The notes beneath the pieces were generated by a model. It was not told the origin of the DNA. It worked only from the letters and a program-made list of their open reading frames with translations, and searched no databases. The position numbers and the translations under genes were made by a program. A DNA stretch of 40,037 nucleotides, taken from assembly GCA_016871575.1 (NCBI GenBank), contig VHCW01000038.1:1-40037 (forward strand), written 5' to 3'. Origin of the DNA: Verrucomicrobiota bacterium (GTDB lineage: Bacteria; Verrucomicrobiota; Verrucomicrobiia; Palsa-1439). The first letter of the stretch is position 1. Each line of letters begins with the position of its first letter. Shown in pieces: positions 7,193 to 16,754 of this stretch.

Positions 7193-8494
7193 ATGGCAGC
7201 GGAGTTTTTGACAAAGAATGTTCTGGGCGTGATCATGGGCGGCGGCGCGGGAACGAGGTTGTTTCCGCTGACCAAGGAACGGTCAAAACCGGCAGTGCCC
7301 ATCGGCGGCAAATACCGTTTGGTGGACATTCCAATCAGCAATTGCCTGAACTCCAACATCCGCCAGATCTATATCCTGACCCAGTACAATTCCGCCTCCC
7401 TGCACCGTCACATCCACTCGACGTACAGTTTCGACCGGTTTACACGCGGGTTCATCGAGGTGCTCGCCGCGCAACAGACCAACGCCGGCGGCAGTTGGTA
7501 TCAAGGCACGGCCGACGCCGTGCGCCAGAACCTCCGGTACTTCACCCAGAACGACCCGGACTGCGTGCTCGTTCTTTCGGGCGACCAACTCTACCACATG
7601 GATTTCCGCCTGATTCTGGAACAACACATCGCCACAAAGGCGGCGTTGACGGTGGCCACGATTCCCGTGTCGCGCAAAGACGCCGTCGGGTTGGGAATCA
7701 TGGAACTCGATGCTGACAAGCGGATTATCCGCTTCGCTGAGAAACCCAAGGACCACGCGTTGCTCGACCAACTGAAGATTGCGCCCGACATGGTTACGTC
7801 GCTTGGTTTGCCGGAAGGCAGCGACTGGTTCATGGCCTCGATGGGCATCTACCTGTTCAACACGGACGTATTGTTGCGCGCGCTCGACAACGACAAGGCC
7901 GATTTCGGCAAGCACATCATTCCCGACTCGATCTACAAGGAGCGCGTGTACGGCCATGTGTTCCAAGGCTACTGGGAGGACGTCGGCACCATCAAGTCGT
8001 TCTTCGACGCCAACCTCGCCATGTGCCGGCTCCAGTCGCCGTTCAACTTTTTCGAGCGCAACCGTCCCGTCTATACGCACGCCCGTTTTCTGCCGCCCTC
8101 GAAGATTCTCGATTGCCAGATTGACCAATCGCTGATCGCCGACGGCTGCGTGATCTTGAAATCGCACATCGAGAACTCCATCGTCGGCCTTCGCTCCTTC
8201 ATTGGCAGCGGTTGCAAAATCAAGGAAACCATCATCATGGGCTGCGACTTCTTCGGCACGCGCCTCGAAACGCACGACCGCGACGAACGCTCCTTCGGCA
8301 TTCCGCACGCCAGCATCGGACGCGACTGCCACATCGAGCGCGCCATCATTGACAAGAACGCCCACCTTGGCGACGGCGTAATCATCACTGACAAGACCGG
8401 TCATCCCGACGAGGACGGCTCCAACTACTACGTTCGCGACGGCATCGTCGTCATCCCCAAGAACGGCGCCGTGCCCGCCGGCACGCGGATTTAG
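7193..8494 (+). CDS. glgC: Glucose-1-phosphate adenylyltransferase
   Basis: Makes ADP-glucose from glucose-1-phosphate and ATP, the committed step of bacterial glycogen synthesis. The 433-residue protein has the nucleotide-binding block GGGAGTRLFPLTKERSKPA (17-35), then IGGKYRLVDIPISNCLNS, WYQGTADAVRQN and the ADP-glucose binding region ending in FAEKPK. The C-terminal half has hexapeptide-like left-handed helix repeats (NSIVGLRSFIGSGC and following). A strong promoter and Shine-Dalgarno precede it. The TAG at 8492-8494 overlaps the antisense stop of glgA, the next enzyme in the pathway, encoded convergently. Confidence 0.96.
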   Translation: MAAEFLTKNVLGVIMGGGAGTRLFPLTKERSKPAVPIGGKYRLVDIPISNCLNSNIRQIYILTQYNSASLHRHIHSTYSFDRFTRGFIEVLAAQQTNAGGSWYQGTADAVRQNLRYFTQNDPDCVLVLSGDQLYHMDFRLILEQHIATKAALTVATIPVSRKDAVGLGIMELDADKRIIRFAEKPKDHALLDQLKIAPDMVTSLGLPEGSDWFMASMGIYLFNTDVLLRALDNDKADFGKHIIPDSIYKERVYGHVFQGYWEDVGTIKSFFDANLAMCRLQSPFNFFERNRPVYTHARFLPPSKILDCQIDQSLIADGCVILKSHIENSIVGLRSFIGSGCKIKETIIMGCDFFGTRLETHDRDERSFGIPHASIGRDCHIERAIIDKNAHLGDGVIITDKTGHPDEDGSNYYVRDGIVVIPKNGAVPAGTRI

Positions 8495-10014
8495 TTGCGA
8501 TGCTTGCCGATAGCCCGTTGATAGACTTCCACGTAACGCGCGGCTGACTTTTTCCACGAGAAATCCTGCGCCATCGCTTGCTGGCGGAGCTTGGCAATGT
8601 GGCGCGGCCGGTCGTGCCACGTGGCGTTGGCCCAGCCAACGGTGTTGTACAACGCCGCCGAGGTGTCCGCCCAGAACTTGAAGCCGGTACCCGAGCCGGT
8701 GGTCTCGTCGTAGTTTTGCACCGTGTCGTCGAGGCCGCCGGTGGCGCGGACGATGGGCAGCGTGCCGTATTTCAGCGAATACATCTGGTTCAAGCCGCAC
8801 GGCTCGTACCGCGAGGGCATCAGGAAAAAATCGCTGCCCGCCTCGATGAGGTGGCTCAGTTCGACGTTGAAACCGATGTGCACGCCAACCCGTCCGGGAT
8901 AGTTCCGGCTAAGCCAGTTGAAAAACTCTTCCGTCTGATGGTTCCCATTGCCGAGGACGGCCACTTGGACAATCATCGTGTTCAAGACGCGCGGCAGCGC
9001 GTCCATCAACAGGCTGAATCCCTTCTGCGGCGCAAACCGGCTGACGATTCCAAAGACCGGCGGTCGCGCGTCCACTTCCAGCCCCAATCGCCCCTGCAAT
9101 GCCGTTTTGCAGATCGTTTTGCCGGTGAGATCGCGGGCCGTGTAGCGATGTGGAATCAACGGGTCGGTGGCCGGGTTCCAGTGTTCGTAGTCGCACCCGT
9201 TGAGGATGCCGCAAAAATCGGCTCCCCGATTGTTCAGGTACGGCGCCAGTCCCTTTCCCCCGGCGGGCGTGAGAACTTCCTTGGCGTGCGTGGGCGAAAC
9301 GGTGGTGATGGCATCGGCAAAATGAATCCCTCCCTTCAGGAGATTGATCCGTCCGTGGTCCTCGAACTTGTCAGTGGTAAAATGTTCCCAGCCGATGCCG
9401 AGATAGTTCATCACGCCGGCGTGATAAACGCCCTGGTAGCCGATGTTGTGAATCGTCAACACACTGGCCGTGTGCGACAGGGGCGAAAGGATCCGGTCCC
9501 ACGTCTTCAACAACGCCGCCGTGACCGCCGACGGCCAGTCGTGGACGTGAATCACGTCGGGAATCCAGCCGTTGTCCTTGCAAATCTGCATCGCCGCCTT
9601 CGAGAGCAACCCGAAACGAAACGCGTTGTCGTCGTACTCGCGGTTGTCCTCATCGTAAATCCCGCGCCGCCCGAAAAAACGCTGGTACTCGACGAACCAG
9701 ACTTTCACGCCGCCATCAAGCGCGCCGGCATGGACGCCGACCCAATGCTCCTCGCCGCCTCCCATGTGGACGCAGGCGTTCTTCTCGAACTTCAGATTCC
9801 ACCGTGCGCGATCCACCGACGCGTACAGCGGGATGCAAATCCGCACGTCGTGTCCCGCGTTCTCCAGCGCCTTCGACAATCCGGCGACCATGTCGCCGAG
9901 GCCGCCTGTTTTTGCAAACGGCGTGCACTCCGACGCGATCATCAACACTTTCAGTCCAGGTTGTTTCTTTTGTGATTTGCGCGGCGCGCGTTTGGTTGTT
10001 GTCTTTCGTGGCAT
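8491..10014 (-). CDS. glgA: Glycogen synthase (GT5)
   Basis: Transfers glucose from ADP-glucose to growing alpha-1,4-glucan. The 507-residue protein has a short basic N-terminal extension (about 1-20, rich in Lys/Arg), then VLMIASECTPFAKTGGLGD with the ADP-glucose-binding KTGGLGD motif. The GT-B C-terminal half carries GIVSRFAPQKG and the retaining-GT EPCGLNQMYSLKYGT motif. ATG at 10014 was chosen over an in-frame TTG at 10053 because the extra 13 residues resemble nothing in the family. Its TAA and the glgC TAG share bases 8492-8493, so the two glycogen genes overlap tail to tail. A mutarotase gene diverges from it. Confidence 0.95.
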   Translation of the reverse strand: MPRKTTTKRAPRKSQKKQPGLKVLMIASECTPFAKTGGLGDMVAGLSKALENAGHDVRICIPLYASVDRARWNLKFEKNACVHMGGGEEHWVGVHAGALDGGVKVWFVEYQRFFGRRGIYDEDNREYDDNAFRFGLLSKAAMQICKDNGWIPDVIHVHDWPSAVTAALLKTWDRILSPLSHTASVLTIHNIGYQGVYHAGVMNYLGIGWEHFTTDKFEDHGRINLLKGGIHFADAITTVSPTHAKEVLTPAGGKGLAPYLNNRGADFCGILNGCDYEHWNPATDPLIPHRYTARDLTGKTICKTALQGRLGLEVDARPPVFGIVSRFAPQKGFSLLMDALPRVLNTMIVQVAVLGNGNHQTEEFFNWLSRNYPGRVGVHIGFNVELSHLIEAGSDFFLMPSRYEPCGLNQMYSLKYGTLPIVRATGGLDDTVQNYDETTGSGTGFKFWADTSAALYNTVGWANATWHDRPRHIAKLRQQAMAQDFSWKKSAARYVEVYQRAIGKHRN

Positions 10015-10024
10015 ATCGGCGCCG

Positions 10025-10053
10025 AAAATAGCAGGTGACGGGAACGCTTGCAA
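10025..10053 (-). promoter_or_regulatory. Candidate glgA promoter sharing its -35 with the divergent promoter
   Basis: On the minus strand TTGCAA (10053-10048) is followed after 17 nt by TATTTT (10030-10025). Both are 4/6 matches. The predicted start near 10018 would leave only a few leader bases before the glgA ATG at 10014. TTGCAA is its own reverse complement, so the same six bases can serve as -35 for the plus-strand gene. Confidence 0.3.
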
Positions 10054-10075
10054 GTGCCCGCCGTTTCGCTACGAT
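10048..10075 (+). promoter_or_regulatory. Candidate promoter of the mutarotase operon
   Basis: TTGCAA (10048-10053) and TACGAT (10070-10075) are separated by 16 nt, each a 4/6 match. The start codon at 10082 lies only 6 nt after the -10 box, so the transcript would begin at or very near the ATG, giving a leaderless mRNA. Confidence 0.35.
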
Positions 10076-10081
10076 GAATCC

Positions 10082-10873
10082 ATGACACCGATCATCATCC
10101 AGACATCCGAAGCTGAAGCCAACATCTACCAGCACGGCGCGCACATCGCCCATTTCCAGCCGAGCGGACACAAACCCGTCCTCTTCATGAGCGCCAAGAG
10201 CTGGTTTGAACCTGACAAACCGATTCGTGGCGGCGTCCCAATTTGCTTCCCGTGGTTCGGTCCCGGTCGCGATCCCGCCGCGCCAAAGACTCCCATGCAC
10301 GGCCTTGCCCGTCTCCGCAAATGGGTCATCGAACGCACGACCGCCAACTCGATGCTGTTCAGCCTCGCGCTTCCCCCGTTTGAAGCGAAGTTCAACGTCG
10401 AAATCGGTCCTGCGCTGAAAATGGCGTTTGAAGTGCGGAACACCGGCGCGCAACCCGAACAATTCGAGGCAGCCCTGCACACCTACCTGGCCGTCGGCGA
10501 CATCCGCGAGGTCACCGTCACCGGCTTGGAGAACACCGAGTACCTCGACAACCTCGCCGGCCTCGCCCGCAAACGGGAGGGCAGCGAGCCGATCCGTTTC
10601 ACCGGTGAGACCGACCGTGTCTATCTCGACACCCGCGCCACTTGCGTCGTGCATGACCCCGTGCTGAAACGCAAATTGATCGTCGAGAAGAAAGGCTCCG
10701 ACGCCACCGTGGTCTGGAACCCGTGGATCGCGAAGGCGAAAGCGATGCCCGATTTCGGCGACGACGAATGGCCGTACATGCTCTGCATCGAGACCGCCAA
10801 CTGCAAACAACACGCCGTCACCCTCGCCCCCGGCACCACGCACAAAATGGCGGCTGTGGTTACAATACAATGA
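10082..10873 (+). CDS. D-hexose-6-phosphate mutarotase (YeaD-like aldose 1-epimerase)
   Basis: A 263-residue galactose-mutarotase-fold enzyme that interconverts the alpha and beta anomers of glucose-6-phosphate and similar sugars. The signature [13 protein letters not shown] (about 44-56) and MHGLAR with a catalytic-type His are present. [16 protein letters not shown] and the late WNPWI motif also fit the family. The frame is open upstream to 9764, but that part runs antisense through glgA; ATG at 10082 gives the family length. It faces glgA and is the first gene of a three-gene ATGA-coupled operon, so a link to sugar phosphate supply for glycogen is plausible but inferred. Confidence 0.9.
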   Translation: MTPIIIQTSEAEANIYQHGAHIAHFQPSGHKPVLFMSAKSWFEPDKPIRGGVPICFPWFGPGRDPAAPKTPMHGLARLRKWVIERTTANSMLFSLALPPFEAKFNVEIGPALKMAFEVRNTGAQPEQFEAALHTYLAVGDIREVTVTGLENTEYLDNLAGLARKREGSEPIRFTGETDRVYLDTRATCVVHDPVLKRKLIVEKKGSDATVVWNPWIAKAKAMPDFGDDEWPYMLCIETANCKQHAVTLAPGTTHKMAAVVTIQ

Positions 10874-12102
10874 TTACTCGACGACATTTCATTCAAGGAA
10901 CGGCTGCGGCAGCGCTCGGCGGTTGGATGACGGCTTGGGGCGCGGGGAAACGTCCGCGGCGGATGGTGTTGCGGTCGTCGTGGCAGACGGTCAACATCGG
11001 CGATATCGGCCACACGCCGGGGGTGTTGACGTTGCTGGAACGGTATTTGCCGGATGTCGAGGTGCGGTTATGGCCGAGCAATGTGGATAACGGCGTGGCG
11101 GAGATGTTGGCGAAGCGGTTCCCGAAGGTGGCGTTGGTGCAGGGTGCGGCAGCGGTCAAGGCCGCTTTCGATGAGTGCGATTTCCTGCTGCACGGGTCGG
11201 GACCGTCACTGGTCGCGGCGAAGGACGTGGCCCGATGGCGCAAGGAAACGGGGAAACCCTACGGCATCTACGGTATCACCGTCACCAACTTCACGCCCGA
11301 CAGCATCGAGCTGATGAGCGGGGCGAAGTTCGTTTTCTTCCGTGACTCGGTCTCCATGAAGCTGGCGAAAGACAATGGCGTCCGCAGTCCGGTGATGGAG
11401 TTCGGCCCCGATGGGGCGTTTGCGGTGGACCTGCGGAACGAAGCGCCGGCGAAGGCGTTCCTCAAGGCGAACGGCTTGGAGGAAGGCAAGTTCCTTTGTT
11501 GTCTTTCCCGGTTGCGGTTCACGCCTTACTGGAAAGTGAAGAAGAACGTGGCGTTCGACGAGAAGAAGCACGCGCACAACGAGGCGATGAAGGAACACGA
11601 CCACGCGCCCTTGCGCGCGGCGATCATTGCCGTGGTGCGCGAGACGCCGTTGAAGGTGTTGCTCTGTCCCGAAGACGCCACGCAAATGGCGGTCGGCAAG
11701 GAAATGTTCTACGACAAGTTGCCGGCCGACGTGAAAAAGAAAGTGGTCTGGCGCGAGAAATATTGGCTGACCGACGAGGCGCTCAGCACGTATGTCCGGT
11801 CCGCCGGGATCTTCGGGTCGGAGATGCATTCGCCGATCATGTGCATCGGCAACGGCATTCCGGCGATTGTGTGCCGGTTTGCGGAACAGACCAGCAAAGG
11901 CATCATGTGGCGCGACATCGGTCTCGGCGACTGGTTGTTCGATCTCGATGTCGAGGAGGAAATCCCGCGCATTGTGCCGACGGTGCTGGCGATGGCGAAG
12001 GATCCGGTTGCCGCAAAACAAAAAACAGCGAAGGCGCGCGCGTTCGTCGAGCAGCGGCAGCGCGAAACCATGGCTATTCTTGGGAGCGTTCTGAAATCAT
12101 GA
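10870..12102 (+). CDS. Tat-exported polysaccharide pyruvyl transferase-family protein
   Basis: A 410-residue protein with a twin-arginine signal at its N-terminus ([16 protein letters not shown], residues 3-18). The body resembles the polysaccharide pyruvyl transferase family (PF04230), with [13 protein letters not shown] near the start, a Rossmann-like [14 protein letters not shown], and [18 protein letters not shown] followed by FGPDGAF. Family members normally transfer pyruvate from phosphoenolpyruvate to sugars in the cytoplasm. Export would separate this one from PEP, so its activity may differ. ATG at 10870 overlaps the mutarotase stop and gives the Tat signal directly. Its stop overlaps the BNR gene start. 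Confidence 0.8.
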   Translation: MITRRHFIQGTAAAALGGWMTAWGAGKRPRRMVLRSSWQTVNIGDIGHTPGVLTLLERYLPDVEVRLWPSNVDNGVAEMLAKRFPKVALVQGAAAVKAAFDECDFLLHGSGPSLVAAKDVARWRKETGKPYGIYGITVTNFTPDSIELMSGAKFVFFRDSVSMKLAKDNGVRSPVMEFGPDGAFAVDLRNEAPAKAFLKANGLEEGKFLCCLSRLRFTPYWKVKKNVAFDEKKHAHNEAMKEHDHAPLRAAIIAVVRETPLKVLLCPEDATQMAVGKEMFYDKLPADVKKKVVWREKYWLTDEALSTYVRSAGIFGSEMHSPIMCIGNGIPAIVCRFAEQTSKGIMWRDIGLGDWLFDLDVEEEIPRIVPTVLAMAKDPVAAKQKTAKARAFVEQRQRETMAILGSVLKS

Positions 12103-13949
12103 GATTTTCAATCCTGATATTCTTGTCGTTCTGTTGCTGCGTTGGCGCGGTGGAAGCGAATCAAGGGCTGCTCTTGTTGCGGCCCTGCGTGTCAGAGTCA
12201 GGCAAACAACCGGAAACGTGGGAATTGGACCTGACATCGTTGGATGCGAAAGCGGCGATTATCGCAGCGAGGGGACTGAGCACACGTCTCTACGGCCCGT
12301 CATCGCAATTGCACGCGCCGTTGGTGATCAAGACGCGCTTTGACAAGGAAAAAATCTTCGGCTTCAAGGTCAGGTACGTTTCCTCAATAGGCGGAACGTT
12401 GACGGTGACGTGCAACGGCAAGGTGGTGTTCCGGAAGACATGGCCGCCGGTGAAAGCGGAACACGAAGTTGATACGCTGTGGTATTTCCCGTTACCTGCC
12501 GGCCCGTCGAAGGTCGCGCTTGAAACTTCGCGCGGCACAGTCCGGATCGAGGCGTATTACCTTGCCGATTCGATTGAAGAGTTGCCGTCGGGTTCCCCAA
12601 AGGCTGATGTGGATGTCCCTCCCAAAGCAGTGATACGGCCCATACTTTCAGGCACGATTGGCGGTTATCGCGGAATCTGGTTCACGCTCGGCCAGTTCAC
12701 CCAGCACGGCGACAAGTATTCCGGCGGTCTCGGCACCTACACCGCCAATCATAATCCGCTCGCCGTCTATGCGCCGAAGGTGAACAAGACATTCTTCACC
12801 TACGGAGGCACAACGGCGAAGGCGGATCGTCGTCTGTTGATCATGGCTTCCTACTACGATCACAAAACCGGGACTGTGCCGCGTCCCGTGATCGTCCACG
12901 ACAAACAAGGCGTGGACGACCCGCACGACAACGGCAGCATCAGCATTGGCCCGGATGGTCACGTCTGGATTTTCGTCAGCGGCCGCGGCCGGCACCGTCC
13001 CGGCTTCAAATATCGCAGCAAAGAACCGTACAGCATCGCGGCGTTCGACCGCATCACCGAGGAGGAGATGACCTATCCGCAGCCGTGGCCGTTGTCGGGG
13101 CTTGGCTGGTTGCACCTGTTCACCAAGTACACCAAGGGCCGCGAACTCTATTGGGAGACCAGCGCCGACGGCCGGACGTGGAGTGACGACCAGAAACTCG
13201 CCGGGTTTGGCGGGCATTATCAGGTCAGCGGCGCGCACGGCAAAAAGGTCGGCACCTTCTTCAACTACCATCCCGGCGGCAGCGTGGACAAACGCACCAA
13301 CCTCTACTACGTCCAGACCGAGGACGGCGGCAAGACGTGGACAACCGTCGAAGGCAAACCGCTCGCCCTTCCGTTGAATGAGATCAAGAATCCCGCGCTG
13401 ATCATTGACTACGAAGGGCGAGGCACATTGATGTACACGTGCGACCTCAACTTCGACCGGGCCGGCAATCCGTTGTTGTTGTATGTGACCAGTCGCGGCT
13501 ACGCGCCGGGGCCGGAGAACGACCCCCGCGACTTTCGCCTCACGCGCTGGACGGGCCGCCGCTGGGAAACCAGCGCCATCACCAAGACCGACCACAACTA
13601 TGACTTGGGGAGCATCTGGGTTCGCGGCAACAACTGGAGCGTCATCGTCCCGCACTTGCCGGGTCCGCAGCCATACGGCAGCGGCGGCGAGGTTTGTCTC
13701 TGGACCAGCGCCAATCAAGGCGTGAAATGGACGCTTACGAAGCAGGTCACGCGCAACAGCCCGCGCAATCACAACTACGTTCGGCGCCCGGTGAACGCAC
13801 GCGACCCGTTCTTCGCGTTCTGGGCCGACGGCAACCCGGACAACTTCAGCGAATCGCATCTGTACTTCTGCGACTCCACCGGTGAGCGCGTCTGGCAATT
13901 GCCGTACGACATGGAAGGGGAGACGGCGAAGCCGGAGCGCGTTCGCTAA
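12099..13949 (+). CDS. Exported BNR-repeat (BNR-4 type) protein
   Basis: A 616-residue protein with a signal peptide (about 1-20, ending near VEA). An N-terminal beta-rich domain (about 25-170) looks like an accessory or carbohydrate-binding module. A large beta-propeller-like domain follows, beginning at [12 protein letters not shown] (about 188) with [20 protein letters not shown] and several S-x-D-x-G-x-x-W-type Asp-box units such as TSADGRTWS and TEDGGKTW. This fits the BNR-repeat family found in exported polysaccharide-active proteins of Bacteroidota and PVC bacteria. The substrate is unknown. ATG at 12099 overlaps the previous stop. The TAA at 13947-13949 overlaps the convergent esterase stop. 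Confidence 0.8.
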   Translation: MRFSILIFLSFCCCVGAVEANQGLLLLRPCVSESGKQPETWELDLTSLDAKAAIIAARGLSTRLYGPSSQLHAPLVIKTRFDKEKIFGFKVRYVSSIGGTLTVTCNGKVVFRKTWPPVKAEHEVDTLWYFPLPAGPSKVALETSRGTVRIEAYYLADSIEELPSGSPKADVDVPPKAVIRPILSGTIGGYRGIWFTLGQFTQHGDKYSGGLGTYTANHNPLAVYAPKVNKTFFTYGGTTAKADRRLLIMASYYDHKTGTVPRPVIVHDKQGVDDPHDNGSISIGPDGHVWIFVSGRGRHRPGFKYRSKEPYSIAAFDRITEEEMTYPQPWPLSGLGWLHLFTKYTKGRELYWETSADGRTWSDDQKLAGFGGHYQVSGAHGKKVGTFFNYHPGGSVDKRTNLYYVQTEDGGKTWTTVEGKPLALPLNEIKNPALIIDYEGRGTLMYTCDLNFDRAGNPLLLYVTSRGYAPGPENDPRDFRLTRWTGRRWETSAITKTDHNYDLGSIWVRGNNWSVIVPHLPGPQPYGSGGEVCLWTSANQGVKWTLTKQVTRNSPRNHNYVRRPVNARDPFFAFWADGNPDNFSESHLYFCDSTGERVWQLPYDMEGETAKPERVR

Positions 13950-14833
13950 CGGCTCAGCCATCCGAGGCTGCGCATCCAGTCTTCGGCGCGTTTCGGCCAC
14001 GTCGTGACAACGCTGTCCGTCGGGCGCAATCCGTAGCCGTGCCCGCCGGTTGGGTAAATGTGCATCTCGGCGGGGACTTTCGCCTGCTTCAAGGCGAGAT
14101 AGTACAAGATCGCATTCTCGACTCGGATGTTGTCGTCCTGCGTCTGCACCAAAAACGTTGGCGGCGTCTGGCTCGTGACCGTCACATCAGGCGCGAGTTT
14201 GTCCGGTTGCTTCTTTTCCACGAGGTACGCCGGGTAGATCGGCAACGCAAAATCGGGACGGGCACTGAGTTTGTCGGCGTCGTCAACCGGTTCGTACACT
14301 TTCTCGTTATGGTTGTTGCTGAGGTTGACCGTGAGATGCCCGCCGGCGGAGAAGCCGAGGACGCCGATGCGCTGCGGGTTGATCTTCCATTCCGTCGCGC
14401 GGGACCGGATCAGGCGCATTGCGCGCTGGGCATCGGCCAGCGGCAACAAATGTTTGTCGTCGCCGGGACGTCTGGGGACGCGATACTTGAGCAGCACGCC
14501 GGTGACTCCGATGGAGTTGAGCCACTCACAGACTTCCGTGCCTTCGAGGTCATAAGCGAGGATGTTGTAACCACCGCCAGGACAGACGAGAACGGCTGTG
14601 CCGGTGTTTTTGTCGGCGGGCGGCGCATAAACGGTGATGGTCGGTTGGCTGACGTTGCCGATGCGGGTGACCCGTTTGCCGGCGACCGTGCGGCCATCGG
14701 GTTTTGTGGTGTCGCCCTCGGCGCTGATTTCGCCGGTTTCGCCGGGCGCGCCTTTCGGCCAGAGCAGCATCGGGTCGGCTGCGTGCGCGACCGCCGCCAG
14801 CAGCAGTGCTGCGAGAAAAAGATGCGGCTTCAC
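13946..14833 (-). CDS. Exported alpha/beta hydrolase (acetylxylan-esterase-like)
   Basis: A 295-residue secreted serine esterase. The signal peptide spans about 1-19 (MKPHLFLAALLLAAVAHA). The oxyanion motif is CPGGGYNILAYDLEG (84-98), the nucleophile is S162 in GFSAGGHL, and the acid is probably D233 or D234 in QTQDDNIRVENA. The base is H265 in TGGHGYGLR. The family includes acetyl xylan and feruloyl-type esterases removing acyl groups from plant or algal glycans. The start is a GTG at 14833 forming GTGA with the SOD stop; the frame stays open upstream but only in SOD antisense-like sequence. It is last in an MFS, SOD, esterase operon. Confidence 0.87.
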   Translation of the reverse strand: MKPHLFLAALLLAAVAHAADPMLLWPKGAPGETGEISAEGDTTKPDGRTVAGKRVTRIGNVSQPTITVYAPPADKNTGTAVLVCPGGGYNILAYDLEGTEVCEWLNSIGVTGVLLKYRVPRRPGDDKHLLPLADAQRAMRLIRSRATEWKINPQRIGVLGFSAGGHLTVNLSNNHNEKVYEPVDDADKLSARPDFALPIYPAYLVEKKQPDKLAPDVTVTSQTPPTFLVQTQDDNIRVENAILYYLALKQAKVPAEMHIYPTGGHGYGLRPTDSVVTTWPKRAEDWMRSLGWLSR

Positions 14834-15576
14834 TGTCTGCCAAACTCGGCGGCCACGGCGTCCCAATTGACCACGTTCCACCACGCGGCCACGAAATCGC
14901 TGCGCCGGTTCTGGTAGTGGAGATAGTAGGCGTGTTCCCAGACATCCACGGTCAGCAACGGAATCTGTCCGTGGCTGAGCGGGCAGTCCTGGTTCGGCGT
15001 GCTGACGACAGCCAGGTCGCCTTTGCGGTTTTTCACCAGCCAGCCCCAGCCGCTGCCAAAGTGACGGGTGGCGGTGGCGCTGAACAGTTGCTTGAACGCA
15101 ATGACGCTGCCGAACTTTTTCTTGATGGCCTTGGCGAGGTCGCCGGCCGGTTCGCCGCCGCCGTTGGCTTTCATGCAATTCCAGTAGAACACGTGGTTGT
15201 AGTGGCCGCCCCCGAAATTGCGGACGGGAGTGCGAAGTTTTTCCGGCACGTCGTTGAGATTCTTCAGGAGTTGCTCGATGGGTTTGCTGAGCAGATTGGC
15301 ATGGCCTTTCAAGGCGGCATTGAGGCTGTTGACGTAGGCTTGGTGATGTTTGCCGTAATGGATTTCCATCGTGCGGGCGTCGAGGTGCGGCTCCAGCGCG
15401 TTGTCCGCGTACGGCAGCGGCGGCAAGGTGAATTCGGTGGGCGGCTGGTGGAGCGGTTCGCCGGCGGCTGCCATGACGCGGTTGAGCGGACGCGCCGTGA
15501 AAGCGGCGACGCCCAAGCCCAGATTGCGAAGCAAATTGCGTCGGGTCACTCGTTCATTCATGTCGGGTGTGTTCAT
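14830..15576 (-). CDS. Tat-exported Fe/Mn superoxide dismutase
   Basis: A 248-residue iron/manganese superoxide dismutase carrying a twin-arginine signal (VTRRNLLRNLGLGVAAF, 10-26), so it is exported folded with metal. The metal ligands are H73 (EIHYGKHH), H128 (GGHYNHVFYWN), D211 and H215 (DVWEHAYY). The active-site Tyr (HYGKHH) and the FGSGWGWLV block are intact. I cannot settle Fe versus Mn by eye. ATG at 15576 overlaps the MFS stop as ATGA; a second in-frame ATG at 15561 would also keep the Tat signal. It would protect the periplasm or cell surface from superoxide. Confidence 0.93.
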   Translation of the reverse strand: MNTPDMNERVTRRNLLRNLGLGVAAFTARPLNRVMAAAGEPLHQPPTEFTLPPLPYADNALEPHLDARTMEIHYGKHHQAYVNSLNAALKGHANLLSKPIEQLLKNLNDVPEKLRTPVRNFGGGHYNHVFYWNCMKANGGGEPAGDLAKAIKKKFGSVIAFKQLFSATATRHFGSGWGWLVKNRKGDLAVVSTPNQDCPLSHGQIPLLTVDVWEHAYYLHYQNRRSDFVAAWWNVVNWDAVAAEFGRQ

Positions 15577-16736
15577 GGTGTCGTTTCCTGTCGGGGCGAA
15601 AGATACTCTCGTCGCCGCCAAATCACAACTGCAACCTGCGCGGCCACGACGACGAACAACGCCGCCGCGCTGACGAAGTACGGCGCGCGCACCCCGAAGG
15701 CGTTGCCGGCCCAGCCGGCCAGCAGCGGCCCGGTCAGGAGACCGCCGGCGAGGAACGCCTCGTGCAAGCCGCTGCCTTTGCCTTTCTCCGTCATTTCCTG
15801 CAACGTGAAAAAGATGCTGGCTTGGTACGAGTATCCTGCCACCACGCCGATCACGGCGAACGCCGCCAGGAAAAGCCCCATATTGCTGCTCAGGCCGATG
15901 ACGACCGCGGCGAGCGCGCAAAGCGCTTGCGCCACCCAGAGCGGCCAAAGGCGCGTATGCCAGAACGTCAACACCTGCATCGCCGCGATCATCAACATCG
16001 CGGTGAAATTGATGAGGGCCAGCAGTCCGCCGTGCGCGTCGGCGCCGATTCCGAGACGCCAAGCCAGTTGCGGAAACAACGCGGCCACCCCGGCGTTGGC
16101 GAGGCGGACGCCGAAGTTGGCCAGCCACGCTGTCTTCCGAAAACCGCGCCCCGCCGGCACGGACGGCAAATCAAATGTGTTTTCCTCCCTGGTGTGATGC
16201 GGCCGGGCCGGCAACAAGAGCAGGACGATGATCACCACCAAACTAAGCGCGGGAATGTCGAACGCCAGTTGCGGCCAGTGACGGAACACCCAGCCGGTGA
16301 GCGCGAAGCCCAAGAGCAACCCCATGTTCCACGCCACGCCAAACTGCGTCAATCGCTTGTGCAGCGCCGCCCCGCGCGGCCCGTCGCTGATCCACGCGAT
16401 GACCGGCGGCCAGAAAAATCCAATGCCGAGTCCGAACACCGCAGTCAGGCCGATCAGCAACGGAATGCTCGTGGTGCGCGCGCACGCAAACGTGATGATG
16501 CAGGCCACCACAGACCCGATGACGGCAATGTTGCGGCGCCCCATTGTGTCCGAAAGCCGCCCCGATGTCAGCGAGGCGATGATGTACGGCAGCGGCCACG
16601 TGGCGCCGAGCAGGCCGAGCGCCCCCGCGCTCGCGCCGAGTTCGGCCGCGCGACGGCTGATGGCAAACATCAGCCCCGCAACGCTCATGTCCATGAGCAG
16701 GGAAACCGCGTAGAGAATGTGCAATTGGTTGGGCAA
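15573..16736 (-). CDS. Major facilitator superfamily transporter
   Basis: A 387-residue integral membrane protein with about 11-12 hydrophobic segments. It has the MFS loop 2-3 signature GRLSDTMGRRN (about 59-69) and a central hydrophilic loop (LPARPHHTREEN, about 178-190). The substrate is not evident. The first residue is encoded by TTG at 16736, the only near start that keeps the first membrane helix whole, since the frame closes upstream at a TGA. A TATAGT box on the minus strand (16751-16746) ends 9 nt before this TTG. It is first in an operon with the exported SOD and esterase. Confidence 0.83.
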   Translation of the reverse strand: MPNQLHILYAVSLLMDMSVAGLMFAISRRAAELGASAGALGLLGATWPLPYIIASLTSGRLSDTMGRRNIAVIGSVVACIITFACARTTSIPLLIGLTAVFGLGIGFFWPPVIAWISDGPRGAALHKRLTQFGVAWNMGLLLGFALTGWVFRHWPQLAFDIPALSLVVIIVLLLLPARPHHTREENTFDLPSVPAGRGFRKTAWLANFGVRLANAGVAALFPQLAWRLGIGADAHGGLLALINFTAMLMIAAMQVLTFWHTRLWPLWVAQALCALAAVVIGLSSNMGLFLAAFAVIGVVAGYSYQASIFFTLQEMTEKGKGSGLHEAFLAGGLLTGPLLAGWAGNAFGVRAPYFVSAAALFVVVAAQVAVVIWRRREYLSPRQETTP

Positions 16737-16754
16737 AGCGGGGACACTATAGGC

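Noticed and set aside
10015-10081. N-terminal extension of glgA by TTG at 10053 and of the mutarotase to 9764
   Set aside because: The extra residues match nothing in either family, and the mutarotase extension runs antisense through glgA.
12648-14000. 450-codon minus-strand frame across the BNR gene
   Set aside because: Antisense shadow; the plus-strand frame has a signal peptide and Asp-box repeats.
14834-15178. Upstream extension of the esterase frame to 15178
   Set aside because: The added residues are an out-of-frame reading of the SOD gene. GTG at 14833 gives a clean signal peptide.
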